Translations under genes and position numbers: made by a program
Source: Paraburkholderia phenoliruptrix
GTDB taxonomy: Bacteria > Pseudomonadota > Gammaproteobacteria > Burkholderiales > Burkholderiaceae
Direction: 5' to 3'
DNA length: 64,000 nucleotides
Assembly (NCBI RefSeq): GCF_019511605.1
Contig: NZ_JAEUAV010000005.1
Span: forward strand, 1-64,000
The notes under the pieces: generated by a model
The model's input: the letters and a program-made list of their open reading frames with translations, nothing else
Told to the model about the DNA's origin: nothing
Databases searched by the model: none
In this document: positions 52,716 through 62,479 of the stretch, piece by piece
Numbering within the stretch: the stretch's first letter is position 1
Layout of the letters: each line of letters starts with the position of its first letter

Positions 52716-53882
52716 TCAGTGCACTCCGCCCGCCGCAATGGCCTCCGCATACACCGCCGCGACGCGCCTGGCGATCACCGAGTTATCGAAATTCTCGCGC
52801 GCATAGCGCCGGCATGCATCGGCGTCGGGCAGCTTCAAGGTGCCGCTCAGCGCGCCCGCAAGACCCGCCGCGATCGCTTTTGCGCCCGTCTCAGGCAACA
52901 CGAGATTGGGTGAGAGCCCCGCCACCGCTTCCGGCAGGCCGCCCACCGGCGTGACCAGCACCGGCGTGCCCGAAGCGAGCGATTCGACGGTAATCAACCC
53001 GAAGCCTTCGAGCGCCACGGTCGGCACCACACTGATATTGGCCGCGCGATACAGCGCCGCCAGGTGCTGATCGGGCACGAAGCCGAGCAGCTTCACGTTG
53101 TCCTGCAAGCCGGCTGCGTCGATACGCGCCTGCAGTTCGTCCGCGAGACGCCCCTTGCCGGCGATCAGCAACAGCACGTCCGGGTGTTGAGGCTTCAGCA
53201 GCTTCACGGCGTCGATCAGATCCTCCAGCCCCATGCGCCGCACGAGGCGCCGCACCGCCAGCACAATGGGCCGGTCCTGCGGCAATTGCAGCTTCAAACG
53301 CGCCTCCGCCGGTGTGAGCGGCAGGTTAAACTGCTCGACGTCGACACAGCCGGGCACCACGCGCACGCGCTCCGGCGAGATGCGGTAGCGCGAAGTCAAA
53401 ATCTTGCCGAACGCCTCGGAAAGCACGATGAGACGCGACGAACGCGCATACACCGACTGCTCCAGATAACGCTTCGCGCGCTGGCCGAGCGAGTCCGCGC
53501 CTTCTACGTGGCTCTCGTCGGCCCACGGTCCCTGAAAATGCGAGACCTGCGGAATGCCGCGCGTCACGTCGAGCCCAGGGAAGGTGTACAGCGCGAAGTG
53601 CGACGAGATCACGTCGGGGCGCGAGACGCTGATCTCATGGCGCAGCGCGCGGCGCGCGGCCATCAGGCGCAACGGCAGCGACTGCGCGGCGGAGCCGAAG
53701 CCGTTGATCGCGCCGCCGGTGTCCGCGGCAACCTTCGGCGAGCCGGCCACGACGCCGCGCACCGCGACGCCCGCGCCGGGCAGCGCGCCGACCAGCGAGT
53801 AATACATGCGGTCGAGGCCGCCTGCGCGCTCGGGGAACCAGTGCATACCGATCTGCAGCGATTTGATTGAACTCGTCGTCAT
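52716..53882 (-). CDS. bceK: GT4 glycosyltransferase (bceK position)
   Basis: A 388-residue GT-B retaining glycosyltransferase. N-terminal LQIGMHWFPERAGGLDRMYY holds the Gly-rich acceptor loop; VLAVRRLVRRMGLEDLIDAV and the motif EGFGLITVESLASGTPVLVT carry the donor-binding E-x7-E. It should transfer one sugar to the lipid-linked repeat in the cytosol. Start ATG at 53882 has GGGGA six bases upstream, better than the ATG two codons earlier. It is the last gene of the operon, 124 bp after the preceding glycosyltransferase. Confidence 0.88.
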   Translation of the reverse strand: MTTSSIKSLQIGMHWFPERAGGLDRMYYSLVGALPGAGVAVRGVVAGSPKVAADTGGAINGFGSAAQSLPLRLMAARRALRHEISVSRPDVISSHFALYTFPGLDVTRGIPQVSHFQGPWADESHVEGADSLGQRAKRYLEQSVYARSSRLIVLSEAFGKILTSRYRISPERVRVVPGCVDVEQFNLPLTPAEARLKLQLPQDRPIVLAVRRLVRRMGLEDLIDAVKLLKPQHPDVLLLIAGKGRLADELQARIDAAGLQDNVKLLGFVPDQHLAALYRAANISVVPTVALEGFGLITVESLASGTPVLVTPVGGLPEAVAGLSPNLVLPETGAKAIAAGLAGALSGTLKLPDADACRRYARENFDNSVIARRVAAVYAEAIAAGGVH

Positions 53883-54006
53883 TGTCATTCCCCTTTGTGT
53901 TCTGTGAGGTATTCGGTGAGTGGTGATGCCCGGCTGCGCGAAGCCGCCATGCGGCTCAGATTCGCGCGCCGTTCACGCTGGCCGGCTTGTGGCCGGCCTC
54001 ATTCAG

Positions 54007-55236
54007 TCATTCCACGCTGTTGTGCCCGGCTAGCGTGTTCAGCGTCAACGCGTCGGTCTTCGCGACCACCGCGGCCTCCGCCTCGCTGCGCCGGCGGTTC
54101 TTCTGCTGCCCTTCGAGCTGCCGATAGAGCGCGATGTATTGCGCGGCCATGCGCGCCCAGCCAAAGCCGGTCGCAAGCTCGCTCGCGGCCGCGCCCATCT
54201 TGCGGCGGGCGGCGTCGTCGGCGGCAAGGCGCGCCACTGCGGCGGCGAGCGCCTGCGGGTCGTCCGGATCGTCGAGCACGATCCCGCAATCCCGCGTGAT
54301 GATCTCGGCGCCGCCCGCCGTGCGCGCGGTGACGACCGGCAGCCCGGCCGCCATCGCTTCGAGCAGCGACAGGCTCATGGCCTCGTAGCGCGACGGAAAG
54401 ACGAACGCATCGACGGAATGCATCAGCACCGGCATTTCCTTCACGAGCCCGAGAAAGTGCACGCGCTCTGCAATACCGAGCGCCTTCGCTTCGTCGGGGT
54501 ACGGGCTGCCCGGCAGAAAACCGGCCACCGCGATATGCACGTGTTCCGGCAGATGCCTGAGCGCGGCGAGCACGGTGCCGAGGTTCTTGCGCGGCGTGCG
54601 CAGATCGCCGACGAACAGCAGCAGAAACGCATCCTGCGGCAGGCCGAATTTCGCGCGGTCGCCGGTGGCCGCCGCGAAGCCGCGCGTATCGACGCCGTTA
54701 TAGATCACGTCCACGCGGTTTTCCGGCGTCAGGCCGATTGCGCGGATTTCGTCGGCGACCTTTTGCGAGACCGCCGTGATGACCTTGGAGCGCCGGTATG
54801 CCCAGCGCTCGAAAAACGCGTTGCAGCGCGTGTAGATCGACTGATACGCGGACCACACGCCCTTGGTGAGGCCGAATGGGTAGTACTTGCTGCCGAGCCA
54901 GCCGCTGTGCACGAAGTGCGACGTGTTGACGTCGGCAGGCATCCACGTGATGAAGCCGTTCACGTGCAGCACGTCGTATTCGCGGCGATGCGCGCGCAGC
55001 CAGAGCGCGCTTTTCAGCGCGAACACCTGCTGGCGCAGCAGATTGGTGGGCCACCAGCGGCCGATTTTGATCGGCACCCAGCGGACATTCGGATGAACCA
55101 GCAGGTCGGGCGCCACGTGCGAGGCGATCAGCGTGACGCCGATGCCCTCGTCGAGCGCCGCGCGCGCGATCTCGTGGTTGACGCGCCCCTGGCCGTCGTT
55201 ATGGCGCACAACGTGCGTGACAATGGCGACTCTCAA
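54007..55236 (-). CDS. bceJ: GT4 glycosyltransferase (bceJ position)
   Basis: A 409-residue GT-B glycosyltransferase. It begins VAIVTHVVRHNDGQGRVNHE and has LFVGDLRTPRKNLGTVLAAL and the donor motif YEAMSLSLLEAMAAGLPVVTA. The start is a TTG at 55236, supported by GGAGG six bases upstream and by a four-base overlap with the polymerase stop (TTGA), so translation is coupled. The last 30 residues are basic then Ala-rich and look unstructured. It should extend the repeat unit. Confidence 0.87.
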   Translation of the reverse strand: MRVAIVTHVVRHNDGQGRVNHEIARAALDEGIGVTLIASHVAPDLLVHPNVRWVPIKIGRWWPTNLLRQQVFALKSALWLRAHRREYDVLHVNGFITWMPADVNTSHFVHSGWLGSKYYPFGLTKGVWSAYQSIYTRCNAFFERWAYRRSKVITAVSQKVADEIRAIGLTPENRVDVIYNGVDTRGFAAATGDRAKFGLPQDAFLLLFVGDLRTPRKNLGTVLAALRHLPEHVHIAVAGFLPGSPYPDEAKALGIAERVHFLGLVKEMPVLMHSVDAFVFPSRYEAMSLSLLEAMAAGLPVVTARTAGGAEIITRDCGIVLDDPDDPQALAAAVARLAADDAARRKMGAAASELATGFGWARMAAQYIALYRQLEGQQKNRRRSEAEAAVVAKTDALTLNTLAGHNSVE

Positions 55237-56756
55237 TCAGTGCCTCCGTGAAAAATTGGCATGCGCGATGACGCGCTCGCGCGGTTGAGCTTTTCGTAAT
55301 GCACCGCGGACAGAATCGAAAAAACGCTCGTGAAAAGCAGCAGCCCGCCCGTGCCGACCAGCGAATTGGTGAACACCAGCATCGCGAAAGTGGCAAGACA
55401 CAGGCTCAGGCAGGCCGACACGTACTTGTCGCTGCGCAGCCGGAACGACGCGAGCACGGCGCGCGTGAGCAGCCAGACAATGCCCGACATGTAGAGCAAC
55501 GTGCCGGGCCAGCCGAGCACGAACGGTATGTTCATCACCCCGCTGTCGAAGTTGCCGTACTGGCCGAGTTGACCGCCGTCGTTGGACAGCTTGGTCGACG
55601 TGCCGGTGGCGCCCATGCCTTCGCCTGCGACATCGGTGAAGGCGGTCTTCGCGAAGGTCGCGTAAAACTCGTTGCGCGCCGCGTAGCTCTGGTCGTCGTT
55701 CAGATTGACGATGGTGGACAGGCGCGCCTGCATCCGCTCGGCCACCGGACCGACGGCGAGCAGCGGCACGCACAGCCCCGCGAGCAGCACCGCGCTCGCG
55801 ACGATACGCACGCGCACCTTGTTGTTCGACTTGACCAGCTGGATCAGCAACGCGATAACCCAGCCGCCCCACGTCGAGCGCACGAGGCTCAACGCAAACG
55901 AGAAGAAGCCGAGCGCCGCGGCGACCCAGCGCACGCGGTGGGTGGCGGCCATCACGTAGACCATCGCGCCCATCATCGCGAACGCGAACGGTCCGGACGA
56001 ATTCATCGTGCTGAACACGCGCACGCCCATCGGCACCGCGTCGCCCTGCGAGTTCATCTGCGAGCCGAGCATCCACAGCGCGTCCCACTGCGGCATGATG
56101 AAGAACTGGATCAGCCCGTAGCCGCCCATCACCAGCATGCCCCAGATGAACGTGTTGACGACGGTGTCGCGATACTCGGGATACTGGCGCGTATGCGCCA
56201 TGATGTGAAAGCCGATCAGGATCGGATAGAGCCAGTTCGCGAGGTCGTAGGTCGCCGCGAGCGGGCCGCTCGAGACCACGCCGACGAGATACGCATAGAT
56301 CAGTCCCAGCAGGATCAGCAGTACCGGCAGGCCGCGCCGCTGGCCGAGCAGCCGGTAATAGCGCAGCAGCGAGAGCGCGCTGATCATCGTGACCGCGAGC
56401 GGCGCGACCTGGATCAGGCTGGTGGGCGTGAACGATCCTTTGGACCAGTCGGCGAGGCGGCGCACTTCCGGGCTCAGGAACCACAGCCACCACATGAAGC
56501 CGATATAGCGCGCCGGGCTCTTGAAGTAGAGCCACAGGCCCGTGAGAATCGCAAGCAGCGGAAAGGCGAGCGTGAGCACCGTGCCCTGATGCGCGACGAT
56601 CAGCATCGCGGTGATCAGCCACAACAGGGCGGCCGGCAGCCACTCGCGCCGGCCGCGCGACGCGCGTGCCGGGCGCACGCCGGGCAGGCCCGGCACGCCA
56701 CCGGCGCCCGGCATGCCGGGCGCGGGCGGAACACCGGCTCGGGAAAGCGTGACCAT
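55233..56756 (-). CDS. bceI: Wzy-like polysaccharide polymerase (bceI position)
   Basis: A 507-residue inner-membrane protein with about 11-12 helices and a long periplasmic loop (about residues 355-415). It lacks sequence motifs beyond hydrophobicity, as Wzy proteins do, but VRVFSTMNSSGPFAFAMMGA and the O-antigen ligase-like LSLVRSTWGGWVIALL region support the call. It should join repeat units in the periplasm. The N-terminal 35 residues are unusually rich in Gly-Pro-Ala, with GMPGAGG and GLPGVRP collagen-like triplets. It begins three bases after the preceding gene. Confidence 0.82.
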   Translation of the reverse strand: MVTLSRAGVPPAPGMPGAGGVPGLPGVRPARASRGRREWLPAALLWLITAMLIVAHQGTVLTLAFPLLAILTGLWLYFKSPARYIGFMWWLWFLSPEVRRLADWSKGSFTPTSLIQVAPLAVTMISALSLLRYYRLLGQRRGLPVLLILLGLIYAYLVGVVSSGPLAATYDLANWLYPILIGFHIMAHTRQYPEYRDTVVNTFIWGMLVMGGYGLIQFFIMPQWDALWMLGSQMNSQGDAVPMGVRVFSTMNSSGPFAFAMMGAMVYVMAATHRVRWVAAALGFFSFALSLVRSTWGGWVIALLIQLVKSNNKVRVRIVASAVLLAGLCVPLLAVGPVAERMQARLSTIVNLNDDQSYAARNEFYATFAKTAFTDVAGEGMGATGTSTKLSNDGGQLGQYGNFDSGVMNIPFVLGWPGTLLYMSGIVWLLTRAVLASFRLRSDKYVSACLSLCLATFAMLVFTNSLVGTGGLLLFTSVFSILSAVHYEKLNRASASSRMPIFHGGTD

Positions 56757-56759
56757 CGC

Positions 56760-57941
56760 TCAGAGACCTCCGCGCGATTCCGGCGCGGCGCCGGGCTGCG
56801 CGGGGCCACGCGCGGCCTCGTCCGCGTCCTCCTCAGACACGCCGCGGCCGCGCGCAAGCGCCCGCGCACGCAGCATGTCCTGCGTGATGCGCACGTGCTG
56901 CATCGCGTAGTGCTCGGTAGTCAGCTCGCGCGCAATGAGACCCGCGGCGGCCGCCTGCGCCTGGCGCAGCGCTTCGAGCGGCGCGCTGGCGAGGCGATCG
57001 ACCGCGTCGCGCAAAGCCTGCGGGTTGAACGGCGGAATGTAGCTCGCCTCGCTCGCCGGAAAATAGTCCTGCAGCGCGCCGACGTTGGTCACGACCATCG
57101 GCTTGCCGACCGCCGCCGCTTCCAGCATCACCGTAATGCCGGAGGCGTGCGTGTTCGGCCGCAGCGGCACGACGATCACGTCGGCCCAGTCATACAGCTC
57201 GTGCTGTTTCCTGATTCCCGAAAAGAGCGCGATTTCCACGTTCGGCGCGCGCAGCGAGGCGGGAATCCGCCGGCGCGTGGCGAGCTTCACCGTGTAGCGC
57301 GCGTCGTGGCCGAACGCCTTGATGAGCGTCTCCCAGTCGCGGTCGCGGTCGTTGCCGATCGCAGCGATGCGGATCGGCGAATGCGGCTTCCACTCGGTGG
57401 GCGCCTTCACTGGAAAGTCGCGTGTATTCAGGCCGTACAGCAAGGGCTTCGCGTCGCGATTGAAATAGCGCTTGCAGAGCGCGGCGTTTTCGCTCGCGAG
57501 CGTGGTGAGCTGGTCGGCGCGCGTCATCAGCTTGCGATACAGCCAGCTGCGCACGATGCCGTATGAAGGCCACTTGTCGAGCAGCCACACGCTTTGCGCG
57601 AGCAGCAGCGGCGACGCGTTCGCGCCGGCCTTCCTGCCGCACAGCAGCAGCATCAACGCAGCCGACAGCCATTCCTGTTCGGTGTGCGTCCAGATCACGT
57701 CCGAGCGCAGCATCTCAGCGCGATTGCGCCACGTGTGAATGAAGTCGAAGCCGAGCGCCGCCTTCAGCGCGCGCCGCACGAGCCGCACCGGTTTGCTTTC
57801 GCGCGCGTCCTTCGAATAGGTGAGCGCGAAGGCGTCCGATTCGGCGTGGTGATAGCCGTACAGGCAGCCGATGTTGTCGCCCTGTCGATAAAAACGCGGA
57901 TCGGCGCCGTAAAACAGATGAACGTGGACCTTCGTTGTCAT
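56760..57941 (-). CDS. bceH: GT4-like glycosyltransferase (bceH position)
   Basis: A 393-residue cytosolic glycosyltransferase. It opens VHVHLFYGADPRFYRQGDNI and has a Rossmann-like second half (IRIAAIGNDRDRDWETLIKA) with VVPLRPNTHASGITVMLEAAAVGKPMVVT, where the usual first Glu of E-x7-E is replaced within THASGITVMLE. It is thus a divergent GT4 member. The ATG at 57941 has GGGAG seven bases upstream; a longer frame is Arg-rich and rejected. The C-terminal 30 residues are Gly/Pro/Ala-rich. Confidence 0.85.
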   Translation of the reverse strand: MTTKVHVHLFYGADPRFYRQGDNIGCLYGYHHAESDAFALTYSKDARESKPVRLVRRALKAALGFDFIHTWRNRAEMLRSDVIWTHTEQEWLSAALMLLLCGRKAGANASPLLLAQSVWLLDKWPSYGIVRSWLYRKLMTRADQLTTLASENAALCKRYFNRDAKPLLYGLNTRDFPVKAPTEWKPHSPIRIAAIGNDRDRDWETLIKAFGHDARYTVKLATRRRIPASLRAPNVEIALFSGIRKQHELYDWADVIVVPLRPNTHASGITVMLEAAAVGKPMVVTNVGALQDYFPASEASYIPPFNPQALRDAVDRLASAPLEALRQAQAAAAGLIARELTTEHYAMQHVRITQDMLRARALARGRGVSEEDADEAARGPAQPGAAPESRGGL

Positions 57942-58015
57942 GCACAGACTCCCTTGCCGATGCTGTAGCGTGTTGACACTGCATGCCGCTCGCGCCCGTT
58001 GCGGTAGCCGCCTCG

Positions 58016-58948
58016 TCAGGCGGTGCGCGAGAGCGCGCGGCGCGCCTCGTGCGCGCCGCTGCGCACCGCCCGCCAGCGCGACAGCTTCAGGCGCGCCTCT
58101 TTGGACAGCAGACCGAGCACCGCATGCGTGAGGCCCGGATACACCCGCGTGCCGACGAGCGTCCACCACCACCACGCGGTTTCGCGGCGCAGCGGCGGCA
58201 ACTGGTCGCGCAGGATCAGATGGAAGTTGAACGCGGCGTTGCGCAGCGCCGCCATGGTCTGCGCGTCGCGGCGGTCGTCGTCGAAACGCTCCGCGGGGAA
58301 ATGATCGACCGCGACGCGCGGGTCGTACATCAGCTTCCAGCCGGCGTTCTTGACGGCGAGACTGAACGCCATGTCGTTGTGAACCTGAGCGCCCGCGCCG
58401 CGCAGCCGTGCATCGAAACGGATGTTGCGCACCGCCTCGCGCCGGTAGCTCATGTTGGCGCCTTTCAGAATGTCGACTTCGCGTGCGCCGCCCACGCCGA
58501 GATGGTGGTTGCCGATGATCTTGCCGTGCGCCGTGACCTTGCCGACGAGCTCACGTTCGCCGTCGAGCACGCGGCCTTTTTCGTGCACCCAGTCGCGCCC
58601 GCCGAGCGCGCCGAGGCGCGCGTCGCCTTCGAACGCGGCGGCGATGCGCTGTACCCAGTCGGGATGCGGCGCGGCGTCGTCGTCGGTGATGGCGATCACG
58701 TCGCCGCTCGCCGCGTCGAGTCCGCGATTGAGCGCCGCGACCTGGCCGGGCACCTCGACGAGCGCAACCGACAGCGGCAGCTTGCCCGGCACCGCCGGGT
58801 CGCGCAGGCAGGTGTGGGTCGCCTCGTCGTCGGCGCGCGCCACCACCACGACTTCATCCGGTGCGCGCGTCTGTCGTTGCAGCGCCGCGAGGCAGCGCGC
58901 GAGATCGGCCGGGCGGCGGTATGTCGGAACCAGTACCGTCACTTTCAT
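58016..58948 (-). CDS. bceG: GT2 family glycosyltransferase (bceG position)
   Basis: A 310-residue GT-A inverting glycosyltransferase. It begins MKVTVLVPTYRRPADLARCL, with nucleotide loop VVVARADDEATH and the metal-binding D-x-D in AITDDDAAPHPDW. HNDMAFSLAV gives the catalytic-base region of the ED type. AAGGACAT precedes the ATG. It lies between the BY-kinase and the GT4 gene, 75 bp before the latter. It should add one sugar early in repeat synthesis. Confidence 0.9.
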   Translation of the reverse strand: MKVTVLVPTYRRPADLARCLAALQRQTRAPDEVVVVARADDEATHTCLRDPAVPGKLPLSVALVEVPGQVAALNRGLDAASGDVIAITDDDAAPHPDWVQRIAAAFEGDARLGALGGRDWVHEKGRVLDGERELVGKVTAHGKIIGNHHLGVGGAREVDILKGANMSYRREAVRNIRFDARLRGAGAQVHNDMAFSLAVKNAGWKLMYDPRVAVDHFPAERFDDDRRDAQTMAALRNAAFNFHLILRDQLPPLRRETAWWWWTLVGTRVYPGLTHAVLGLLSKEARLKLSRWRAVRSGAHEARRALSRTA

Positions 58949-59019
58949 TGCGATGTCCTTGTTGCGATGTCCTTGATTGTTTCAGCGGGCGCCATGCGCC
59001 CCCCTCTTCACTCAGGTGC

Positions 59020-61242
59020 TCAGGTGCTCAAATATTCCTGGACCGCTGCGTAGCTGCGGTCGTAGCCGCCGCGAGCCCGCGCCGGCATGCCGTTGAAGAT
59101 GCCGCCCTGCACCTGCACGCCGGCCGCGCGCAGGCGCTTGAGCGCGTCGATGATTTCGCCTTCGCTGTGCATGCCCGAGCGCATTACGAAGAACGTCGAG
59201 CCGGCATACGCGCCGATAATCGACGCGTCGGTCACCGCGAGTACCGGCGGCGTGTCGATCAGGATCACGTCGTAACGCTTCGCGAGACCGTCGAGGTATT
59301 GCGGCAGCCGCGGCGACATCAGCAGCTCGGACGGATTCGGCGGACGGCGCCCGCATGAAATGAAGCTGAGGTTCTCGGTTTCGGAGGTACGGATCGCCTC
59401 TTCGAGCGAGATCTGGCCGCTCAGCAATTCGGACAGGCCGTTTTCCTGCGGGCCGCCCAGATAGCGTTCCAGCACGCCGCGCCGCATGTCGCCGTCGATC
59501 ATCAGGACGCGCTTGCCCGAATGCGCGAGCAGCACGGCGAGGTTGACCGTGAGGAAACTCTTGCCGACGCCCGCCATCGGGCCGGTGAGCATGACGATGC
59601 GGTTTTTCGCGTCCATCAGCGTGAACTGCATCGAGGTGCGCAGGCTGCGCAGGCTTTCCACCGTGACGTCCTTCGGCCGCGCATTCGCGAGCACCGAGCG
59701 CAGGCGCTCGCCGCCGCGCTGCAAGCCGTTCTCGAGCAGCGCCTGTTCCGAGCTCAGCGGCACGAGCCCGAACACCGGCAGATGGAAAGCACGCTCGATA
59801 TGCTCCGGATCGTCGATGCCCTTGAACATGTTGCGGCGCAGGAACACAAAGCCGGTGCCCGCGATCAGCCCGAGAATCGTCGCGGCGGACAGGATCAGCG
59901 CCTTTTTCGGCTTGACTGGCGAGCCCGGACGCAACGCGGCGTCGACGATATGCACGTTGCCGCCGGTGCCCGCCTTTTGCACCGACAGTTCCTGCACGCG
60001 ATTGAGCAGCAGCACGTAGATGTCTTCCGCGACCTTCGCGTCGCGCTGCAATTGCACGGCTTTCACTTCGGTGGCCGGCAGATCGCGGAAACGGTCTGCG
60101 TATTTCGCGCGCTGTGCCTGCAACTCGGCCATCTGTTCGCGCGCGGCCCTGAGCATCGGATGGTCGTCGCCGTAACGCTCGGTGAGCTGCGCCATCTGCA
60201 GGCGCAAGCCGGCAATCTGCTGCTCGTACTGCACGCTGCCTTCGAGGTAGACCTTGGCCTCCTCGCTCGCATTGATGGAGCCGGACTGGCGCTGATACGC
60301 GGTGAGCGCGGCCTCGGCGCGCTCGAGGTCGGCCTTCAGGCGCGGCTCTTCGCTCTTCAGGAAGTCGAGCATCTTGCTCGCGTCGGCCTGCTTGTTCGAA
60401 ATGTGCTGACGCACATACGACTGCGCGAGCGCATTGGCGACGAGCGCGGCGTGCTCGGGGTTCTTGTCCTCCAGCGAGATCTGGATCACACCGGTCTGCT
60501 TGCCCTGCTCCTGCACGCTGATCGCCGACTGGAACGCGCTGATCGCGTCGAGGTCGTTCGCGCGGATCACGGTGAACTCCTCGCCCGGACGCGCCACCAG
60601 CTTGTTGACAAGCATGGTCACGCCGCCGCCCTGGGCCTGCTGGCCGACCTGGCCGCGCAGCAGCAGCGCGCCGTTCTCCGCATACAGCTCGTAACGGCCG
60701 CCGTCGAGCGCCTTCATGGTCAGCTTCTGACCTTCGAGCGCGGGCAGCACGTCGATCGAAGCGACATCGGCCACTTCGCCGCCCCATGCATACGACGTCA
60801 GCCCGAGCCACGGACGCGCCAGCTCGCCGGGCGTCGCGACGCGCGCCGCGATGCTGCCGAGCAGCGGCACCGTCTTGGGCGTGACGCTGAAGTTCAGCTT
60901 CATCTGCTCGACGACAGGCGCGACCACGCCGCGGCTCTTGATGATTTCGATTTCGGCGTCGGTCGGCAGCGACCCGGAACCGGAGTTGATCGCCGCGCCG
61001 GTCTGCGTCTGCGTGAGCGCCTGCGACGTGTTGTCGGCCTGCTCGACGCGCACGTGGGCATCGGCCGAGTAGATCGGCTTGGCGAGCACGCAGTAGGCGC
61101 CCGCTATCGCGACGACCGCTGCCGCGATGGCGATGAGCCACCAGATGTCGTCGATGATCACCTGCACCAGTTGCCCGAGGACCACGTCCTCTTCTTCGGT
61201 CCTGAGCGGACCGGCCATGTGTGGAGAAATTTGATTGCTCAC
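59020..61242 (-). CDS. bceF: BY-kinase / Wzc-type chain-length regulator (bceF position)
   Basis: A 740-residue inner-membrane tyrosine autokinase. Two helices (about 33-54 and 452-470) flank a long periplasmic Wzz domain with coiled coil. The cytosolic kinase shows Walker A GPMAGVGKSFLTVN (about 553), Walker A' VLMIDGDMRRG and Walker B VILIDTPPVL. The C-terminal GGYDRSYAAVQEYLST holds three Tyr residues as autophosphorylation sites. It controls polymer length and export with Wza and is reset by the phosphatase. The gene lies 19 bp after the Wza gene. Confidence 0.93.
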   Translation of the reverse strand: MSNQISPHMAGPLRTEEEDVVLGQLVQVIIDDIWWLIAIAAAVVAIAGAYCVLAKPIYSADAHVRVEQADNTSQALTQTQTGAAINSGSGSLPTDAEIEIIKSRGVVAPVVEQMKLNFSVTPKTVPLLGSIAARVATPGELARPWLGLTSYAWGGEVADVASIDVLPALEGQKLTMKALDGGRYELYAENGALLLRGQVGQQAQGGGVTMLVNKLVARPGEEFTVIRANDLDAISAFQSAISVQEQGKQTGVIQISLEDKNPEHAALVANALAQSYVRQHISNKQADASKMLDFLKSEEPRLKADLERAEAALTAYQRQSGSINASEEAKVYLEGSVQYEQQIAGLRLQMAQLTERYGDDHPMLRAAREQMAELQAQRAKYADRFRDLPATEVKAVQLQRDAKVAEDIYVLLLNRVQELSVQKAGTGGNVHIVDAALRPGSPVKPKKALILSAATILGLIAGTGFVFLRRNMFKGIDDPEHIERAFHLPVFGLVPLSSEQALLENGLQRGGERLRSVLANARPKDVTVESLRSLRTSMQFTLMDAKNRIVMLTGPMAGVGKSFLTVNLAVLLAHSGKRVLMIDGDMRRGVLERYLGGPQENGLSELLSGQISLEEAIRTSETENLSFISCGRRPPNPSELLMSPRLPQYLDGLAKRYDVILIDTPPVLAVTDASIIGAYAGSTFFVMRSGMHSEGEIIDALKRLRAAGVQVQGGIFNGMPARARGGYDRSYAAVQEYLST

Positions 61243-61261
61243 AATTCGATCCCGGGTCTGG

Positions 61262-62479
61262 TTAGCGCGTCAGTTGTTTCAGGTAGAACAGCGTCTGCAC
61301 GCTCGGCAACACCTGCTGCAACACGCGGTTGAACGTGGTCGACGCGGCGGTGCCCACATACACGACGTCCATCGGCTGCAACTGGAACTGCGCGGACAGC
61401 ATGATTGCGTCGGGCTGCGTCATGTCGAGGCGGTACACGTCGGGCGTGGTCGGATGCTCGCGCATGCCGCGCATCACGAAGATCTGGCGCGGGTTCGCGT
61501 CGGTGTCGAGAATGCCGCCCGCCTGGGTGAGCGCGTCGGCAATCGTCAGGCGGCCTTTGAGCATCGGCACCTGGATCGGTGTCTTCACCTCGCCCATCAC
61601 GAAGATGCGGCTGTTGCTCCGGTCCGGCACGTTGATCACGTCGCCGTTTTGCAGCATCACGTTCTGCGTGGTGTCGCCGCTGTCCAGCATGCGGTTCGCG
61701 TCGAGCACGTAGAGCTTGTTGTTGCGCGTAAGGCGCACGCGCTGGATGTCGGCGTCGGCGGTCGTGCCGCCCGAGCGCGTGAGCGCGTCGACGAGCGTGA
61801 GCGGCACGTCGCTCACGGCGAGCGGGCCCGGCGTCTTCACTTCGCCGGTGACCTGCACTTTCTGGCCGCGATACGACAGCACGCGCACGTCCACCTGCGG
61901 ATTGCGGATATAGCGCACGAGGCCGCTTGCGAGCTGATCGCGCAGCTCGCCGACGGTCTTGCCCGCGGCCCTGATGCGGCCGACGAACGGGAAATAGATG
62001 GTGCCGTCCGCGGCAATGGTCTGCCCGTACGGATCGGCCTGACCCGGCAGCGCAGCCGTGTACGGCTGCTGCAACGCGCCCGCGATGGTCTGCGTGCTGG
62101 TGCCGCCCGCCGACAGCGTGCTGCCCTGCGGCGTGGTCAGTTCAGGGTGATCCCACACGGTAATGCCGAGAATGTCCTGCGGCGAGAGCCGGTAGACGTA
62201 TTGCGACGGATCGGCGAACGCCGAGGTGGGAAGCGGACGCGGCGGCATGTTCGCCTCGGCCTGAGCCTGGGCGGCGACCACGCTTGCGTCGATCACGTGG
62301 ACCGGATAAGTCTCGGCGGCCTGGCTCTGGTGCTGGCCGTCGTCTTTCAGGCGCGACGTATCGAGGTAATTGCCCGGTGCGGTTGCGCAGGCCGACAGAA
62401 AGGACGTCAGCAAAAGCGTGGCGGCAAGCTGCGCGCGCACGCGTGTGAAGGAGTGTGTAGCGAGTGTTTTCGTCAGCAT
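61262..62479 (-). CDS. bceE: Wza-type outer-membrane export lipoprotein (bceE position)
   Basis: A 405-residue polysaccharide export channel protein. The lipobox LSAC follows a 33-residue signal. A poly-export domain lies at about 95-230 (YRLSPQDILGITVWDHPELT, then GTIYFPFVGRIRAAGKTVGE) and two SLBB domains follow (VQVTGEVKTPGPLAVSDVP and IFVMGEVKTPIQVPMLKGR). It should form the outer-membrane exit pore. The ATG at 62479 overlaps the phosphatase stop by seven bases; an ATG five codons earlier (62494) is possible. Neither has a clear ribosome site, so coupling seems likely. Confidence 0.92.
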   Translation of the reverse strand: MLTKTLATHSFTRVRAQLAATLLLTSFLSACATAPGNYLDTSRLKDDGQHQSQAAETYPVHVIDASVVAAQAQAEANMPPRPLPTSAFADPSQYVYRLSPQDILGITVWDHPELTTPQGSTLSAGGTSTQTIAGALQQPYTAALPGQADPYGQTIAADGTIYFPFVGRIRAAGKTVGELRDQLASGLVRYIRNPQVDVRVLSYRGQKVQVTGEVKTPGPLAVSDVPLTLVDALTRSGGTTADADIQRVRLTRNNKLYVLDANRMLDSGDTTQNVMLQNGDVINVPDRSNSRIFVMGEVKTPIQVPMLKGRLTIADALTQAGGILDTDANPRQIFVMRGMREHPTTPDVYRLDMTQPDAIMLSAQFQLQPMDVVYVGTAASTTFNRVLQQVLPSVQTLFYLKQLTR

